NCBI GenBank assembly: GCA_021805725.1
Contig: JAJZEH010000111.1
Coordinates: forward strand, 1 to 46,884
Direction: 5' to 3'
DNA: 46,884 bases
Source of the DNA: Pseudomonadota bacterium
GTDB taxonomy: Bacteria > Pseudomonadota > Gammaproteobacteria > Burkholderiales > Ferrovaceae
The notes beneath the pieces are model-generated. The model was not told the DNA's origin and made no database searches. It saw only the letters and a program-made list of their open reading frames with translations. Shown here piece by piece: positions 18,772 through 29,902 of this stretch. The number at the start of each line of letters is the position of its first letter. Position 1 is the first letter of the stretch. A program made the position numbers and the translations under genes.

Positions 18772-20534
18772 GGCTGGGGCACCCTGTTGACGTCGATATC
18801 CAGCAGTGACCACACCGAGGGCAGGATGGGATGAGCCTTGAATCCGATCACCCACGGCTGGAACAGCACGTTGCGAATATGCGTGGTGCTGACCTTGGTA
18901 ACGCCGTTCAGTTCCAGCAAACGCGCGAGTTGGTGATAGATCGCATCACGCTCTGGCGAGTCTGGCATGGTCAGCGATTTTTCATAAAGGCGGTCCCACA
19001 CCGGATCCTGATAGCATGAACCGTTGTTTTCATGAGTATGCGGACCATACCAAAGCTGCATGAAGTTATCGCCATCGGGATAGTCCGCAATCCAGGCAGA
19101 CAGACGGATCTGCACCCTGCACTGACGCTCCGCCTTGAGGATTTCCGGAAACTTGAGCTTCTCGCTTTCAAACCGGATCGACAGGCGATCCAGGGCCTTT
19201 TTCATCATCTCGTCAAGTTCCCGATCCTGGGATGACAGGCTCGAAGTGTAGCGCACCGCAAGCGGACTGCCATCCGGCTGGCGTCGGTATCCGTCCGCAC
19301 CTTTGGCGTACCCCATGCGGTCGAGCAGGAGGTTGGCCTCACCCGGATTAAAGTCGAGCAGGCTTCTGTAACCGGGGTCGGCACCTGCCACTCCTTCGGG
19401 GATTGGGTAGGCATTTCGCACGGCTTGCCCTTTGTGAATCACCCGAATCATCTCCTCATCGTTCTGTGCCATGAATATGGCACGGCGCAGAGCGATCCTT
19501 TCCTTGCTCATGCCCCCCAACTGCGGATCCTGCTGGTTGATGAAGTAGTAGGCAATCGAAGGATCGCTGATGCGGTCGAGGCGGATGCCGCGTTGCGCAA
19601 GCGCGGGTTTGAGGCGGGCACCATGCAGCGCTATGGGGGCAAACTGGCCGGCAAGGCCGATCATGTCGAGCTCTCCCTTGCCGAAACTGAGCCAGGCAGA
19701 TTGTGATTCCTCGATGACCTGAATCTCGACCCTGTCAATTTGGGGAATGGTCTTGCCTCGCATCTGTGCCACAATGCGCTGGCTTTCAGGGTCGGAGCCT
19801 GGATCAAAGTCCCAGATCTCGTGCCTGAAATTGGGATTGCGCTCCAGCACCATCAAGGACGAGCGGGTCCAGCGCGCCAGACGGTAGGGGCCGGTGCCCA
19901 CGGGATGCGAGGCCGTGTCACCCGCATAGCCCTCGATGACTTCGCGCGCCACGATACCGTACATGGGCTGCGCCATGGCATGGGAAAAATTGTAATCCGT
20001 GGTTTTGAGGCGAATCTTCAGGGTATAACGATCCAGGACTTCGAGCCCGGGAATTTTGGCATCGTAATTGAAGTGCCCTATACTGCGGGCGGCCTCTCCC
20101 AACTCGTCGAGGCCCATGATCCTGCCCTCCACCAGAAACTTATAGGGCGAGCGATTTTTGGGATCCATGAAGCGCATCAGGGTGTACACCACATCCTGCG
20201 CCGTGACCTCACGCTTCTGACCCTTAAACACCGGATCGGGTGAAAAATAGACCCCGCGCTTCAAGCCAAACACCCAGGTCCTGCCCTGGTCCGTGACGGT
20301 GGGCATGGCTGCGGCAAGGCGGGGGATCAGTTTGACCGGACGGGCCAGGTAGTCATAGGTCAACAAGGATTCAAACAGTTGTTGCTCGATGGAGGCCGTG
20401 TTGAGGTCGGAGGTCATGACGGGATCAAACCCGGTTTCAGCAGCGGAAAGCTCCAGATGCAGAACCTTTTCGGGCGTGGCTGCCCCGGCACCCAACATCC
20501 ACAAACTCAATAGAAATAAGAGGAGTCGCCCCAT
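18768..20534 (-). CDS. yejA: Peptide ABC transporter substrate-binding protein YejA
   Basis: A family-5 extracellular solute-binding protein of about 588 residues. The chosen ATG gives a signal peptide [24 protein letters not shown] start 12 bases upstream is also possible. Starts further upstream would run into fabI. Recognisable segments are [51 protein letters not shown] and [19 protein letters not shown]. It captures peptides in the periplasm for YejBEF. No clear Shine-Dalgarno is seen. Only 37 bases separate it from the divergent fabI, so the promoters must overlap or lie within the genes. Confidence 0.92.
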   Translation of the reverse strand: MGRLLLFLLSLWMLGAGAATPEKVLHLELSAAETGFDPVMTSDLNTASIEQQLFESLLTYDYLARPVKLIPRLAAAMPTVTDQGRTWVFGLKRGVYFSPDPVFKGQKREVTAQDVVYTLMRFMDPKNRSPYKFLVEGRIMGLDELGEAARSIGHFNYDAKIPGLEVLDRYTLKIRLKTTDYNFSHAMAQPMYGIVAREVIEGYAGDTASHPVGTGPYRLARWTRSSLMVLERNPNFRHEIWDFDPGSDPESQRIVAQMRGKTIPQIDRVEIQVIEESQSAWLSFGKGELDMIGLAGQFAPIALHGARLKPALAQRGIRLDRISDPSIAYYFINQQDPQLGGMSKERIALRRAIFMAQNDEEMIRVIHKGQAVRNAYPIPEGVAGADPGYRSLLDFNPGEANLLLDRMGYAKGADGYRRQPDGSPLAVRYTSSLSSQDRELDEMMKKALDRLSIRFESEKLKFPEILKAERQCRVQIRLSAWIADYPDGDNFMQLWYGPHTHENNGSCYQDPVWDRLYEKSLTMPDSPERDAIYHQLARLLELNGVTKVSTTHIRNVLFQPWVIGFKAHPILPSVWSLLDIDVNRVPQP

Positions 20535-20571
20535 ATGGTTTATCATACCGGGCAAATCAAAAGGAGACCTC

Positions 20572-21357
20572 ATGGGATTTCTTGCCAACAAAAATATTTT
20601 GATCGCCGGGCTCTTGAGCAACCGTTCCATTGCCTGGGGCATTGCCAAGGCCATGCAACGCGAGGGCGCCACGCTTGCCCTGACCTATCAAGGTGAGGCT
20701 GTGCGGGTACGGGTTGAGAAGCTGGCCGAAGAACTGGACGTCAAGCTCGTTCTGCCCTGCGACGTCTCGAGCGATGCCGAAATCGATGCATTGTTCAAGT
20801 CCCTGGGCCAGGCCTGGGAGGGTCTGGATGGCATCGTCCACTCCATTGCCTTTGCGCCTCGCGAGGCACTGTCCGGAGAATACCTCGACGCCGTCACCCG
20901 GGAAAGTTTCAGGATTGCCCACGACGTGAGCTCCTACAGTTTTGCCGCGTTGGCCAAAGCGGGGGCACCCCTGATGACCGGACGCAAGGGCGCGCTCGTC
21001 ACCCTGTCCTACCTGGGCGCCGAAAAATCGGTCACAAACTACAATGTCATGGGTCTTGCCAAAGCAAGCCTTGAAGCCAACGTGCGCTACATGGCCCATA
21101 GCCTGGGGCCCCGCGGCATTCGCGTCAACGGCATCTCCGCCGGCCCCATCAAAACACTGGCTGCCGCCGGCATTGGCGAGTTTGGAAAGATCCTGAATTA
21201 TGTGGAAGCCACCTCCCCCATGCGCCGCAACGTCACTATCGACGAAGTGGGCAATGTGGCGGCCTTTCTGTGCAGCGACCTCGCCTCCGGCATTACGGGC
21301 GAAATCGTCCATGTGGACTCCGGCTTCTCAACCACCGTGCCCGGAATGGCAGGCTAA
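20572..21357 (+). CDS. fabI: Enoyl-ACP reductase (NADH) FabI
   Basis: FabI performs the last reduction of each fatty-acid elongation cycle. This short-chain dehydrogenase-like protein of 261 residues has the atypical FabI cofactor motif [18 protein letters not shown]. It also has [20 protein letters not shown] and the catalytic Y-x6-K in YNVMGLAK, with the preceding [21 protein letters not shown] is the triclosan-contact substrate loop. AAGGAGA is close upstream (AAGGAGACCTC before ATG). It is the target of triclosan and isoniazid-type inhibitors in other bacteria. It converges with ppiD with a four-base overlap. Confidence 0.96.
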   Translation: MGFLANKNILIAGLLSNRSIAWGIAKAMQREGATLALTYQGEAVRVRVEKLAEELDVKLVLPCDVSSDAEIDALFKSLGQAWEGLDGIVHSIAFAPREALSGEYLDAVTRESFRIAHDVSSYSFAALAKAGAPLMTGRKGALVTLSYLGAEKSVTNYNVMGLAKASLEANVRYMAHSLGPRGIRVNGISAGPIKTLAAAGIGEFGKILNYVEATSPMRRNVTIDEVGNVAAFLCSDLASGITGEIVHVDSGFSTTVPGMAG

Positions 21358-23288
21358 TTATTGTTTTTGTTGCCTTCCAGCACCGCTTTGTTGATTAGCC
21401 GAACATCGGCGGTCTTCCGCAACCCGGCCATGAAGCCCGACATGGTGGCGTCGCCGTAGGCGCGCGTGAGGCCTGCCTCGGCCTGTTTACGCTTGGTGGC
21501 ATCCTCAGGATTTCCAGGGGTCACCTGCGTCACGCGCACCAGGATGTAACTACCAGAGGGAATCGCGGCCCCGGTATAGGCCGGCAAGTGGGTGGCGCTC
21601 ACTTGGAATGCCGGCGTCACCACCATGGGTGACAAGCCACTGGCCAAAGCCACCTGGCGCGTCAGCTGCCGTGTCGGGGACCAGGGCATTGCTACCGTTT
21701 TACCCGCCCTGAGGTCCGCAAGGCGCGCCTCACCATCCTGGCGCGCCCGCTTGGCCGCCTCTTCCCGCTGCAACATCTGCCCAATCGCATCCTTGACCTC
21801 GGCGTAGGGTCGGGCAACAGCAGGCTCATGGGCCACCACATGCGCCGCTACCAGGGTGCCGGGAGCCACTTCGATGGCCTGGGTATTACGCCCATCCTGA
21901 ATCGATTCCGTGGCAAACAGGGCATTCAACAATTTCGGGTTGTTGAGTAACGGTGCGTCCACTGCCCCGCCACGAGTGATCCAGCCGGAATCCTTGATCG
22001 TCAGTTTCAGTTTATCGGCCGCAGGTTTCAGCGACGTGGATTGCTCATAGACCAGATTGCTGAAACTTTCGGCTGCCTCGGCAAAGCGTTGCGCCGCACG
22101 CTGCTTGCGAAGCTCCTGCGTCAATTGCGGCGTGGCTTCGGCAAGGGTACGCCCTTTGGCAGCTTTGACGTCGGTGAGCTTGATGATGTGGAAACCGAAT
22201 TCGGTTTCCACCGGCCCCTGGATGGCGCCCGGCTTCATGCCGAAAACAGCTGTCTCGAAAGGCGCCGCCATGGCCCCTCGCCCAAAATACCCAAGGTCAC
22301 CCCCCTGGGGGGCTGAACCTGGATCTTGCGAATATTGTTTGGCAAGTGCGGCGAACTGGTCCGGATGGGCCTGGACCTGCTCCAGTAACTTTTGCGCCTG
22401 CTCCCGAGCTGCGCTGCGCTGTGCATCGCTGGCCTTGGGAGGTACGGTGATCAGGATATGGCTGGCCCGGCGTGTTTCGGCTCCGCTCCAGCGGGCCTGA
22501 TTGGCGGGGTCAGAATAGGCCTTGGCGATCTCCTCCGGGGTCACCACGACGTCCTGGGCAAGCGGATCGGTTGCGAGTACCAGGTACTGCACTTTGACGC
22601 GCTCTGGCACCGTGAAGCGATCCTGGTGGGCATCGTAGTACTGCCTGATTGTGCTGTCATCGATCTTGACCTGCCCCAGGAAGGCACTCAAGGGAATTTC
22701 GGCCACGGACAATTCGCGTGTTTGGTCGTTGAGGGTCAGGAAGGCATCCACCGCAACCTGGGGTACCCATTGAGTGGTGGCGAGCGATTCCTGTACCAAC
22801 TGGACCTTGAGATCGTCCCGCAAGCGGGATTCAAAAACCGCAGGTGTCAGCCCCCTGGAGCGCAGGATTTCTTCGTAGCGTGCCTGGGAGAACTTGCCGT
22901 CGTCCTGAAAAGCCTCCACCTGGGAAATTTCATTGACCAGCAAGTTGTCTGGAACAGTCAGCCTGACCCGATCGGCATAAGCCGCAAGCAAATGGCGGTT
23001 GACCAAGCCTGCCAGCGCTTCGCGACGCAACTCGGGCGTTTCAAGCGCCGCAGGATCGATTCGCGCATCGCGCAGGCCCGCCTGCATCCGCTCCAGCTGG
23101 TTGCGCAGGTTTTCGGCGAACTCGGCCTGGGTGATGGCGTAGCCATCCACCTTGGCGACCGTGTCGGCTCCCCCACTGGACTGGCGAAAGTAATATTCCA
23201 GGCCAAAGAGGGCAAATGGAATGGTGATGAGCGCCAGAATGACCTTGGCCACCCAGGTTTGTGACATGACACGGAATTTTTCAAGCAT
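21354..23288 (-). CDS. ppiD: Periplasmic folding chaperone PpiD (parvulin type)
   Basis: A 644-residue inner-membrane-anchored chaperone/peptidyl-prolyl isomerase. One transmembrane helix near residues 14-35 ([20 protein letters not shown]) is followed by a SurA-like N-terminal chaperone region. The parvulin domain is about 265-370: [31 protein letters not shown] and [13 protein letters not shown] long C-terminal chaperone domain ends the protein. PpiD binds secreted proteins as they leave the Sec translocon. It lies downstream of hupB and the two tRNA genes, as in other betaproteobacteria. A terminator after the tRNAs suggests separate transcription. Confidence 0.93.
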   Translation of the reverse strand: MLEKFRVMSQTWVAKVILALITIPFALFGLEYYFRQSSGGADTVAKVDGYAITQAEFAENLRNQLERMQAGLRDARIDPAALETPELRREALAGLVNRHLLAAYADRVRLTVPDNLLVNEISQVEAFQDDGKFSQARYEEILRSRGLTPAVFESRLRDDLKVQLVQESLATTQWVPQVAVDAFLTLNDQTRELSVAEIPLSAFLGQVKIDDSTIRQYYDAHQDRFTVPERVKVQYLVLATDPLAQDVVVTPEEIAKAYSDPANQARWSGAETRRASHILITVPPKASDAQRSAAREQAQKLLEQVQAHPDQFAALAKQYSQDPGSAPQGGDLGYFGRGAMAAPFETAVFGMKPGAIQGPVETEFGFHIIKLTDVKAAKGRTLAEATPQLTQELRKQRAAQRFAEAAESFSNLVYEQSTSLKPAADKLKLTIKDSGWITRGGAVDAPLLNNPKLLNALFATESIQDGRNTQAIEVAPGTLVAAHVVAHEPAVARPYAEVKDAIGQMLQREEAAKRARQDGEARLADLRAGKTVAMPWSPTRQLTRQVALASGLSPMVVTPAFQVSATHLPAYTGAAIPSGSYILVRVTQVTPGNPEDATKRKQAEAGLTRAYGDATMSGFMAGLRKTADVRLINKAVLEGNKNNN

Positions 23289-23360
23289 GACGGGCCACCA
23301 TCAAAAAAACGTCGTGAAGTCTAACATGTCCTGGGGTGGAGCATGAATCGTGCGCATAAG

Positions 23361-23388
23361 AAAAAAGCCGTTGATTTCTCAACGGCTT
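23361..23388 (-). terminator. Rho-independent terminator after tRNA-Asp
   Basis: A perfect 10-base stem, AAGCCGTTGA (23365-23374) and TCAACGGCTT (23379-23388), with a TTTC loop, is followed on the minus-strand transcript by a run of six U (23366-23361). It lies just downstream of tRNA-Asp, so it ends the hupB-tRNA transcript. Confidence 0.88.
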
Positions 23389-23397
23389 CCAAATGAT

Positions 23398-23474
23398 TGG
23401 CGGAGTGGACGGGACTCGAACCCGCGACCCCCGGCGTGACAGGCCGGTATTCTAACCAACTGAACTACCACTCC
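23398..23474 (-). tRNA. tRNA-Asp (GTC)
   Basis: The minus strand folds as a complete tRNA. Acceptor stem GGAGTGG pairs with CCACTCC, the discriminator is G, and the 3' CCA is encoded. The D arm contains AGTTCAGTTGGTTAGA. The anticodon loop is CTGTCAC with GTC (Asp). The T arm is TCGCGGGTTCGAGTCCCG. Length is 77 bases with CCA. It lies 45 bases downstream of tRNA-Val. Confidence 0.97.
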
Positions 23475-23519
23475 AGAACTGCTTACTGCACGAATACCTG
23501 CCCTGAGGGCTTTTTGCAC

Positions 23520-23595
23520 TGGTGGGTGCTGAGGGGTTCGAACCCCCGACATTCGCCTTGTAAGGGCGACGCTCTACCAACTGAGCTAAGCACCC
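23520..23595 (-). tRNA. tRNA-Val (TAC)
   Basis: The minus strand gives a full cloverleaf. Acceptor stem GGGTGCT pairs with AGCACCC, the discriminator is A, and CCA is encoded. The D arm has TAGCTCAGTTGGTAGAGC. The anticodon stem-loop CCTTACAAG carries TAC (Val). The T arm is GGGGGTTCGAACCCC. It starts 11 bases after the hupB stop and is probably in the same transcript, processed out by RNases. Confidence 0.97.
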
Positions 23596-23606
23596 AACAA
23601 AGTCCG

Positions 23607-23879
23607 CTAGTTTATCGCATCCTTGAGCGCTTTACCAGCACGGAACTTCGGAACTTTTGCTGCCTTGATCTTGATTGTGGCACCAGTACGGGGATTGCGA
23701 CCGCTACGGGCGGCACGCTTGCCCACATAGAATGTACCAAAACCCACCAGGGTCACTTGGCCGCCCTTTTTCAGTGCGGTCTTCACAGCAGCGATCGCCC
23801 CATCCAAGGCACGACCCGCAGCTGCTTTGGAAATATCTGCTGCATCAGCAATTTGATCAATTAGTTCAGTCTTGTTCAC
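23607..23879 (-). CDS. hupB: DNA-binding protein HU-beta
   Basis: A 90-residue nucleoid protein that bends DNA as a dimer. It begins with the family motif [20 protein letters not shown], read from a GTG start. AAGGGGA lies about eight bases upstream of that GTG, which fixes it over the longer frame reaching 24002. The DNA-binding arm signature [20 protein letters not shown] is complete, and the protein ends [10 protein letters not shown]. It follows lon and precedes tRNA-Val, the usual order in these bacteria. It has its own strong promoter at 23970-23998. Confidence 0.96.
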   Translation of the reverse strand: MNKTELIDQIADAADISKAAAGRALDGAIAAVKTALKKGGQVTLVGFGTFYVGKRAARSGRNPRTGATIKIKAAKVPKFRAGKALKDAIN

Positions 23880-23910
23880 CTGGATTCCCCTTGTTTTAGT
23901 TGGTGCAAAG

Positions 23911-23998
23911 ACGAGTAAACACTCGTCCGAAAATCGACGCGTGTGGCAAGATTTCGACGCGCGTCGCTCTTTATAAGAGGCAAAGGATTCGGTGTCAA
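23911..23998 (-). promoter_or_regulatory. hupB sigma70 promoter and structured leader
   Basis: On the minus strand TTGACA (23998-23993) is separated by exactly 17 bases from TATAAA (23975-23970), a near-consensus sigma70 promoter. The perfect 12-base palindrome CGACGCGCGTCG (23955-23966) covers the expected start of transcription. In the leader, ACGAGT-AAAC-ACTCGT (23911-23926) makes a 6-base-pair hairpin upstream of the ribosome site. The palindrome may be an operator; no regulator is identified. Confidence 0.85.
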
Positions 23999-24023
23999 CC
24001 ACTTTTTGACGCTGAAAGCCCCG

Positions 24024-26435
24024 CTAATGCTTGATCGGCGAGCCGGTCGTTGCATCGGCAATCGGTGCAGGCAACTTGGCCACTTCAAGCGGGTCTGCGG
24101 GCGTCGGCATGCGCTCGAGTGCAAAGGTCAGCACCTGGTCGATCCACTTCACTGGATGCAAATCCAGTTTGTTCTTGATGTTCTCAGGAATTTCAACGAG
24201 ATCCTTGGTGTTCTCTTCAGGGATCAAGACCGTTTTAATGCCACCACGATGCGCTGCCAGCAGTTTTTCCTTCAATCCACCGATGGGCAGAACCTCGCCT
24301 CGCAGCGTGATTTCACCGGTCATGGCCACATCAGCCCGCACTGGAATGCCGGTGAGGACGGAAACCATGGCCGTTGCAATGGCGATGCCTGCACTGGGGC
24401 CATCCTTGGGCGTGGCGCCTTCAGGCAGGTGAATATGGATGTCGGACTTCTCGTAAAAATCGTCCGCAATACCGAGGTTTCGGGCACGACTTCGCACCAC
24501 ACTCAGCGCTGCCTGGATAGATTCCTGCATCACATCCCCCAGTTTGCCCGTTGTGGTCATCTTGCCCTTGCCTGGCAGCTTGGCCGCCTCGATGGTCAGC
24601 AATTCGCCGCCCACCTCCGTCCAGGCCAGGCCTGTAACCTGCCCCACCTGATTGGTCTTTTCGGCGATGCCAAAGGTGTAACGACGCACACCCAGATACT
24701 TTTCCAGATTGCGCGACGACACCGTCACTTTGGCAGGCTTATTGGAAAGCAGCAGTGCCTTGACCACCTTGCGACAGATCTTGGCAATTTCGCGATCCAT
24801 GGCCCGCACCCCCGCTTCGCGCGTGTAATACTGCACAACGTCACGCAGGGCCGACTCGGTAACCGAGATTTCATTGTCCTTGAGCCCGTTGGCCTTCAGC
24901 TGTTTGGGCAGCAGGTACTGCCGGGCAATGTTGATCTTCTCGTCTTCGGTGTAGCCTGCCAGGCGAATTACTTCCATCCGGTCCAGAAGCGGCGCCGGGA
25001 TGTTCAAGGTATTGGCCGTGGCCACAAACATCACGTCCGAGAGGTCGTATTCAACCTCTACATAGTGGTCGATGAAGGTGTGGTTTTGTTCGGGATCGAG
25101 TACCTCCAGCAGGGCTGAAGACGGATCGCCGCGAAAATCCTGGCCGAGCTTGTCCACTTCGTCCAGCAGGAAGAGCGGGTTGCGCACGCCCACCTTGGTC
25201 ATGTTTTGAAGGATCTTGCCGGGCATGGAACCGATGTAAGTGCGACGGTGACCGCGAATCTCTGCCTCATCGCGCACGCCACCCAGGGCCATGCGCACAA
25301 ACTTGCGGTTGGTCGCACGCGCAATGGATTGGCCAAGCGAGGTCTTGCCCACCCCAGGCGGGCCTACCAGACACAGGATCGGTGCCTTGACCTTCTCGAC
25401 ACGGCTTTGCACTGCGAGATATTCGACGATGCGTTCCTTGACCTTGTCGAGCCCGTAGTGATCTTCGTCAAGAATGCGTTCGCAGGCACCCAGATCGTTG
25501 CTGACCCGGGTTTTCTTCTTCCAGGGCAGCCCCACCAGGGCATCGATATAGTTGCGCACCACCGTAGCTTCGGCCGACATGGGTGACATCAGGCGCAGCT
25601 TCTTGAATTCTGCATCAGCCTTGGTTCTGGCCTCCTTGGGCATGTGCGCGTTTTTGATCTTTTTTTCAAGCTCTTCAAGGTCGGCGCCCTCTTCGCTGTC
25701 GCCCAATTCCTTCTGGATGGCCTTGACCTGTTCGTTGAGGTAGTACTCGCGCTGGCTCTTCTCCATCTGGCGCTTCACACGCCCACGGATGCGCTTCTCC
25801 ACCTGGAGAATGTCGATTTCACTTTCGAGGACAGCGAGCAGATGCTCAAACCGTTCCTTGACGTCGAACATTTCCAGAATCTGCTGCTTCTGTTCCAACT
25901 TGAGTGGCAGGTGGGCGGCGATGGTGTCGGCCAGACGACCCGCGTCGTCGATGTTGGAAAAGGAAGTCAGCACTTCCGGAGGGATTTTTTTGTTGAGTTT
26001 GACGAACTGGTCAAACTGGGTCAGCAGGGTGCGTCGCATGGCCTCGATTTCAGGATGCGTACTGCCAGGAGACGGAATGCCTTCCGCATCGCCCACAAAA
26101 TGGGTTTTAACGTCGGCAACGCTGACGATTTTTGCTCGTTCAGAACCTTCCACAAGGACTTTGACGGTGCCATCGGGCAGTTTGAGCATCTGCAGGATAC
26201 TGGCCACGCTGCCCACCCCATACAACTCTTCGGGCTTGGGTTCGTCGTTGGCCGCAGACTTCTGGGCCACCAACAGGATGTTCTTCCCCGTCTCCATCGC
26301 GGTTTCCAGTGCCTTGATGGATTTTTGACGCCCCACGAAGAGCGGAATCACCATGTGCGGAAACACCACGACGTCCCGCAGCGGCAGCAGGGGTAATTGC
26401 ACAGGTTCTTGGTTTGATTCGAAAATTGAGGTCAT
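24024..26435 (-). CDS. lon: ATP-dependent protease Lon
   Basis: Lon is a cytosolic AAA+ serine protease for misfolded and regulatory proteins. The N-terminal substrate domain starts with [20 protein letters not shown]. The AAA module has Walker [16 protein letters not shown], Walker B FLLDEVDK, and ARGG-type motif [19 protein letters not shown]. The protease domain contains [20 protein letters not shown] with nucleophile Ser681, and the Lys of the dyad lies in [14 protein letters not shown]. Length 803 is standard. It follows clpX after a 79-base gap with a strong hairpin, and precedes hupB. Confidence 0.97.
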   Translation of the reverse strand: MTSIFESNQEPVQLPLLPLRDVVVFPHMVIPLFVGRQKSIKALETAMETGKNILLVAQKSAANDEPKPEELYGVGSVASILQMLKLPDGTVKVLVEGSERAKIVSVADVKTHFVGDAEGIPSPGSTHPEIEAMRRTLLTQFDQFVKLNKKIPPEVLTSFSNIDDAGRLADTIAAHLPLKLEQKQQILEMFDVKERFEHLLAVLESEIDILQVEKRIRGRVKRQMEKSQREYYLNEQVKAIQKELGDSEEGADLEELEKKIKNAHMPKEARTKADAEFKKLRLMSPMSAEATVVRNYIDALVGLPWKKKTRVSNDLGACERILDEDHYGLDKVKERIVEYLAVQSRVEKVKAPILCLVGPPGVGKTSLGQSIARATNRKFVRMALGGVRDEAEIRGHRRTYIGSMPGKILQNMTKVGVRNPLFLLDEVDKLGQDFRGDPSSALLEVLDPEQNHTFIDHYVEVEYDLSDVMFVATANTLNIPAPLLDRMEVIRLAGYTEDEKINIARQYLLPKQLKANGLKDNEISVTESALRDVVQYYTREAGVRAMDREIAKICRKVVKALLLSNKPAKVTVSSRNLEKYLGVRRYTFGIAEKTNQVGQVTGLAWTEVGGELLTIEAAKLPGKGKMTTTGKLGDVMQESIQAALSVVRSRARNLGIADDFYEKSDIHIHLPEGATPKDGPSAGIAIATAMVSVLTGIPVRADVAMTGEITLRGEVLPIGGLKEKLLAAHRGGIKTVLIPEENTKDLVEIPENIKNKLDLHPVKWIDQVLTFALERMPTPADPLEVAKLPAPIADATTGSPIKH

Positions 26436-26470
26436 GAGGGGTCTCGCAAAATTGGGGTTGCTGCTTATGT

Positions 26471-26507
26471 GGGGCCTTTTTCCAGGATTTCAATGGAGAA
26501 AGGCCCC
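26471..26507. repeat. Strong hairpin between clpX and lon
   Basis: GGGGCCTTT (26471-26479) pairs perfectly with AAAGGCCCC (26499-26507). Four further pairs, TCCA/TGGA, extend the stem after one mismatch. There is no U-run on either strand, so it is not a canonical intrinsic terminator. It may stabilise or process the clpX-lon transcript. Confidence 0.7.
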
Positions 26508-26514
26508 CCCGACC

Positions 26515-27771
26515 TCAAACGCCGGCAACCTTGTGCTGATCGGCGTAAATCAACAGTGGCGGTGCCTCGGCGGTAATACAACCTTCGTCAATGACCACTT
26601 TGGTCACGTTTTGCAAGGAGGGCAGCTCAAACATGGTGTTGAGCAGCACATGCTCGATGATGGAACGCAGTCCCCGAGCGCCGGTCTTGCGGGCCAATGC
26701 TTTTTTGGCGATGGCACGCAAGGCATTTGGACGGAACTCGAGTTCGACATTTTCCATGGAAAAGAGTTTCTGATACTGGCGCGTCAGTGCATTGCGCGGC
26801 TCCGTGAGAATTCGCACCAAAGCATCTTCATGGAGCTCTTCCAGCGTGGCCACCACCGGCAGTCGTCCCACAAATTCCGGGATCAAACCAAACTTGATCA
26901 AGTCTTCGGGTTCGACGCCCGATAGCACCTGGTTGGCATCGCGACCATCCCGGCTGACCACCTCAGCGCCAAAGCCGATGCCACCGCGATCGGAACGATC
27001 GCGGATGACCTTGTCGAGCCCGCCAAAAGCGCCACCGCAAATAAAGAGAATATTGGTGGTGTCTACCTGGACAAACTCCTGATTGGGATGCTTGCGCCCG
27101 CCCTGGGGAGGCACGGAAGCCACGGTGCCTTCGATCAGCTTGAGCAGCGCCTGCTGCACCCCTTCACCAGAGACGTCACGGGTGATGGAGGGGTTATCCG
27201 ACTTGCGAGAAATCTTGTCGATTTCGTCAATGTACACGATGCCGCGCTGCGCCTTCTCCACATCGTAGTCGCACTTCTGTAACAGCTTCTGGATGATGTT
27301 TTCCACATCCTCACCCACATAACCCGCCTCGGTCAGGGTGGTAGCATCAGCTATTACGAAAGGCACATTGAGCAAGCGCGCCAGCGTCTGTGCCAGCAGC
27401 GTTTTTCCAGACCCCGTGGGGCCGATCAGGAGGATATTGCTCTTGGCAAGCTCTATGTCCCGATCCTTGCTTTGATTGCGCAGGCGCTTGTAGTGATTGT
27501 AGACCGCAACAGCCAGTATCTTTTTGGCTTGGGTCTGGTCGATCACATACTGATCGAGGATTTCGGCAATTTCCTGGGGCGAAGGCAGTTCGGTTTTGAC
27601 ATTCTTGACTTCAGCACCCTGAATTTCTTCACGGATGATGTCATTACACAGTTCGATGCACTCGTCACAAATGAAGACCGAGGGGCCCGCAATCAGCTTG
27701 CGAACTTCATGCTGGCTTTTTCCACAGAAGGAACAATAGAGCAACTTCTCGTTGCTGGCTTTTTCTGTCAT
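26515..27771 (-). CDS. clpX: ClpXP unfoldase subunit ClpX
   Basis: ClpX is the AAA+ unfoldase that feeds substrates to ClpP. The start [20 protein letters not shown] gives 418 residues; AAGGA is nine bases upstream, and a longer in-frame start 36 bases earlier is not required. The N-terminal zinc-binding domain uses YCSFC and [10 protein letters not shown]. The AAA core has Walker [16 protein letters not shown], Walker [11 protein letters not shown], and the sensor region [12 protein letters not shown]. The IGF loop that docks onto ClpP is in this stretch. It is downstream of clpP in the same orientation. Confidence 0.97.
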   Translation of the reverse strand: MTEKASNEKLLYCSFCGKSQHEVRKLIAGPSVFICDECIELCNDIIREEIQGAEVKNVKTELPSPQEIAEILDQYVIDQTQAKKILAVAVYNHYKRLRNQSKDRDIELAKSNILLIGPTGSGKTLLAQTLARLLNVPFVIADATTLTEAGYVGEDVENIIQKLLQKCDYDVEKAQRGIVYIDEIDKISRKSDNPSITRDVSGEGVQQALLKLIEGTVASVPPQGGRKHPNQEFVQVDTTNILFICGGAFGGLDKVIRDRSDRGGIGFGAEVVSRDGRDANQVLSGVEPEDLIKFGLIPEFVGRLPVVATLEELHEDALVRILTEPRNALTRQYQKLFSMENVELEFRPNALRAIAKKALARKTGARGLRSIIEHVLLNTMFELPSLQNVTKVVIDEGCITAEAPPLLIYADQHKVAGV

Positions 27772-27785
27772 GGACACGATTCCTT

Positions 27786-27812
27786 CAAACAAACACCTGA
27801 CAAACAAACACC
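27786..27812. repeat. 12-base perfect direct repeat upstream of clpX
   Basis: CAAACAAACACC occurs at 27786-27797 and again at 27801-27812, separated by TGA, so the period is 15 bases. It lies in the clpP-clpX gap, 15 to 41 bases upstream of the clpX start. It could be a duplicated binding site or a slippage product; no function is evident. Confidence 0.75.
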
Positions 27813-27860
27813 CGAATTTCCGATCCTACGGGGTCAGTTTAACCCTTTCTGCCCCAGACA

Positions 27861-28490
27861 TCACGATGCGGCTTCGGCGCGCGTCGTCAGCACCCGGTCG
27901 ATCAAACCGTACTGGCGCGCTTCCTCTGCACTCATGAAATTATCGCGGTCGGTATCCTTCTCAATGATTTCTATGGGTTGACCCGTATGACGGCTCATCA
28001 TCTCGTTGAGTTGCCGGCGCAGGTAAAGAATTTCCTTGGCCTGGATCTCGATGTCCGAGGCCTGTCCGGAAGCGCCACCAGAGGGTTGGTGAATCATGAC
28101 GCGGGAGTTGGGCAACGAGTAACGCTTGCCCTTGGCTCCGGCAGAAAGCAGAAATGCCCCCATGCTGGCAGCAATGCCGATACAGGTGGTGCTGACGTCA
28201 GCCTTGATGAACTGCATGGTGTCATAAATGGCAAGTCCGGCAGAAACCGAACCTCCCGGCGAATTGATGTACAGGCTGATGTCCTTGTCAGGATTTTCAG
28301 ACTCCAGAAACAGCAACTGGGCAACCACCAGATTGGCCGTATCTTCCGTAACGGGTCCCACCAGGAAAATGACCCGTTCTTTCAGGAGGCGCGAGAAAAT
28401 ATCGTAGGCACGCTCGCCCCGCCCGCTCTGCTCCACCACCATGGGAACGAGCCCCAGGTTTTGCGGATCCATCTTCCACTGTGCATTCAT
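27861..28490 (-). CDS. clpP: ATP-dependent Clp protease proteolytic subunit
   Basis: A 209-residue serine peptidase that forms the double-heptamer chamber for ClpX/ClpA. The catalytic triad members visible are Ser109 in GIAASMGAF, His134 in [10 protein letters not shown], and an Asp near [10 protein letters not shown]. The oxyanion strand [11 protein letters not shown] is intact. The start at 28490 is preferred because AAGGA sits six bases before it. The ATG at 28496 would leave no spacing to that site. It follows tig after 11 bases, so tig-clpP-clpX is likely one operon. Confidence 0.97.
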   Translation of the reverse strand: MNAQWKMDPQNLGLVPMVVEQSGRGERAYDIFSRLLKERVIFLVGPVTEDTANLVVAQLLFLESENPDKDISLYINSPGGSVSAGLAIYDTMQFIKADVSTTCIGIAASMGAFLLSAGAKGKRYSLPNSRVMIHQPSGGASGQASDIEIQAKEILYLRRQLNEMMSRHTGQPIEIIEKDTDRDNFMSAEEARQYGLIDRVLTTRAEAAS

Positions 28491-28501
28491 GTGCATTCCT
28501 T

Positions 28502-29803
28502 TTAGCGTTGACCCGCCAGTTGTTCAAACGGGGTAGGCAAATCTTCGGTTTTGGCGCGTGCGCAAACCCACTCCACCACATTGTCTTCCAGAACCAGCGA
28601 TTCGACCTCACGCAGCCGCTGGGGCTGCTGGTAGTACCAACGAACGATCTCTTCAGGATGTTCGTAGGCGCCGGACATATCTTCTATAACGGCACGAATT
28701 TGATCAGGCTGAGCCGTCAGTTTCTCCTTCATGACCAATTCGGACAAAATAAGCCCCAGCGCCACCCGGCGGCGGGCCTGTTCTTCAAACAACTGATCAG
28801 GCAGGGTCATGTCGGGCTGCTGCCCAGCGCGGGAGGCAAACTCCCGAATAGCCGAATCACGCATGCGGCTGATTTCCTGGGCCACCAGGGCTCGGGGCAG
28901 CGCCACTTCCGTCGCGCCCAACAGCACCTCCATGACCCGCTCCTTGACCTGCGACTTGATGCGCTGGCGCATTTCGCGTTCCAGGTTTTGGCGCAGTTCA
29001 ACGCGCAGCGTGTCGAGGTTGCCATCCTTCACCCCCACCGAACGGGCAAACTCGGCATCCACTTCAGGCAGGACGGGCGTCTGCACCTGATGAAGCATGA
29101 CATCAAAACGAACGGTCTTGCCCGCCATGTCTGCGGAATGATAGTCCGCGGGGAAGGTCAGTTCGAAGGATTTGGTAGCTCCGGCCTCCATCCCCACCAC
29201 ATGCGACTCAAAGTCGGGCAAAAACTGCCCCTGGCCCAACACCAGCCGATGCGACTTGGCCTGCCCACCGGGAAAAGGCTGGCCGTCGAGCAAGCCGTCG
29301 AAGTCGAGCGTCACCTGGTCATCGTTTTGTGCAGGCCGTTCCGCCTCTACATACTGCGTGCGCTGGCGTCGCAGGATGTCGATGGTCCGATTCACATCCG
29401 CATCGGTGACTTCGGTCACTGGACGCTGGATCACTGCACCCGAAACGTCGCCCAGGGTGATTTCAGGGTAAATTTCGAAGGTGGCCGTAAATTCGAAAGT
29501 GCCCTCTGCCGGAGCGGCCTTGGGCTCAAATCGCGGCATGCCGGCAACGCGCAGGCCCTGGTCGCGAACGGCATCTCCAAAGCTGTGCTGGGCCAGTTCA
29601 TTCAGCGCATCCTGCTCAACCTGCCAGCCATATTGCTGAATCAGCATTTTCATGGGAACCTTGCCGGGTCTGAACCCCTGCATTTTGGCCGTCCTGGAAA
29701 GCTTGTTCAGGCGTGCCTTCACTTCGGTGTCCACTTTGGACAGGGGCACCGCGAGTTGCAGCGAACGTTCCAGCGAATTAGATTGCGTAGTTTCCATTGC
29801 CAA
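28502..29803 (-). CDS. tig: Trigger factor
   Basis: This ribosome-bound chaperone and prolyl isomerase meets nascent chains at the exit tunnel. Length is 433 residues. The N-terminal ribosome-binding domain carries the signature [17 protein letters not shown]. The FKBP-like domain is in the middle ([18 protein letters not shown]). The C-terminal arm domain has the typical helices and ends at PFEQLAGQR. It is the first gene of the tig-clpP-clpX group and is divergent from the livG-like gene. Confidence 0.97.
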   Translation of the reverse strand: MAMETTQSNSLERSLQLAVPLSKVDTEVKARLNKLSRTAKMQGFRPGKVPMKMLIQQYGWQVEQDALNELAQHSFGDAVRDQGLRVAGMPRFEPKAAPAEGTFEFTATFEIYPEITLGDVSGAVIQRPVTEVTDADVNRTIDILRRQRTQYVEAERPAQNDDQVTLDFDGLLDGQPFPGGQAKSHRLVLGQGQFLPDFESHVVGMEAGATKSFELTFPADYHSADMAGKTVRFDVMLHQVQTPVLPEVDAEFARSVGVKDGNLDTLRVELRQNLEREMRQRIKSQVKERVMEVLLGATEVALPRALVAQEISRMRDSAIREFASRAGQQPDMTLPDQLFEEQARRRVALGLILSELVMKEKLTAQPDQIRAVIEDMSGAYEHPEEIVRWYYQQPQRLREVESLVLEDNVVEWVCARAKTEDLPTPFEQLAGQR

Positions 29804-29842
29804 GCCCTATGAAGAACATCAAAAGAATATGTTAAACCGAGC

Positions 29843-29848
29843 ATTATA
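29843..29848 (-). promoter_or_regulatory. Candidate -10 box for tig
   Basis: A perfect TATAAT on the minus strand (context TTGTATAATGC) lies 40 bases upstream of the tig ATG, which would give a leader of about 30 bases. I see no convincing -35 hexamer at the usual distance. Confidence 0.4.
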
Positions 29849-29902
29849 CAAAATTGGACGCATTTCGGGTATGCTCGCCGCTTGTCTCATGCGAACGACG
29901 GT

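Noticed and set aside
23943..25118. 391-codon plus-strand frame over lon
   Set aside because: Antisense to the catalytic half of Lon and not protein-like.
28481..29812. 443-codon plus-strand frame over trigger factor
   Set aside because: Antisense to an intact tig gene with all domains; composition is that of a shadow frame.
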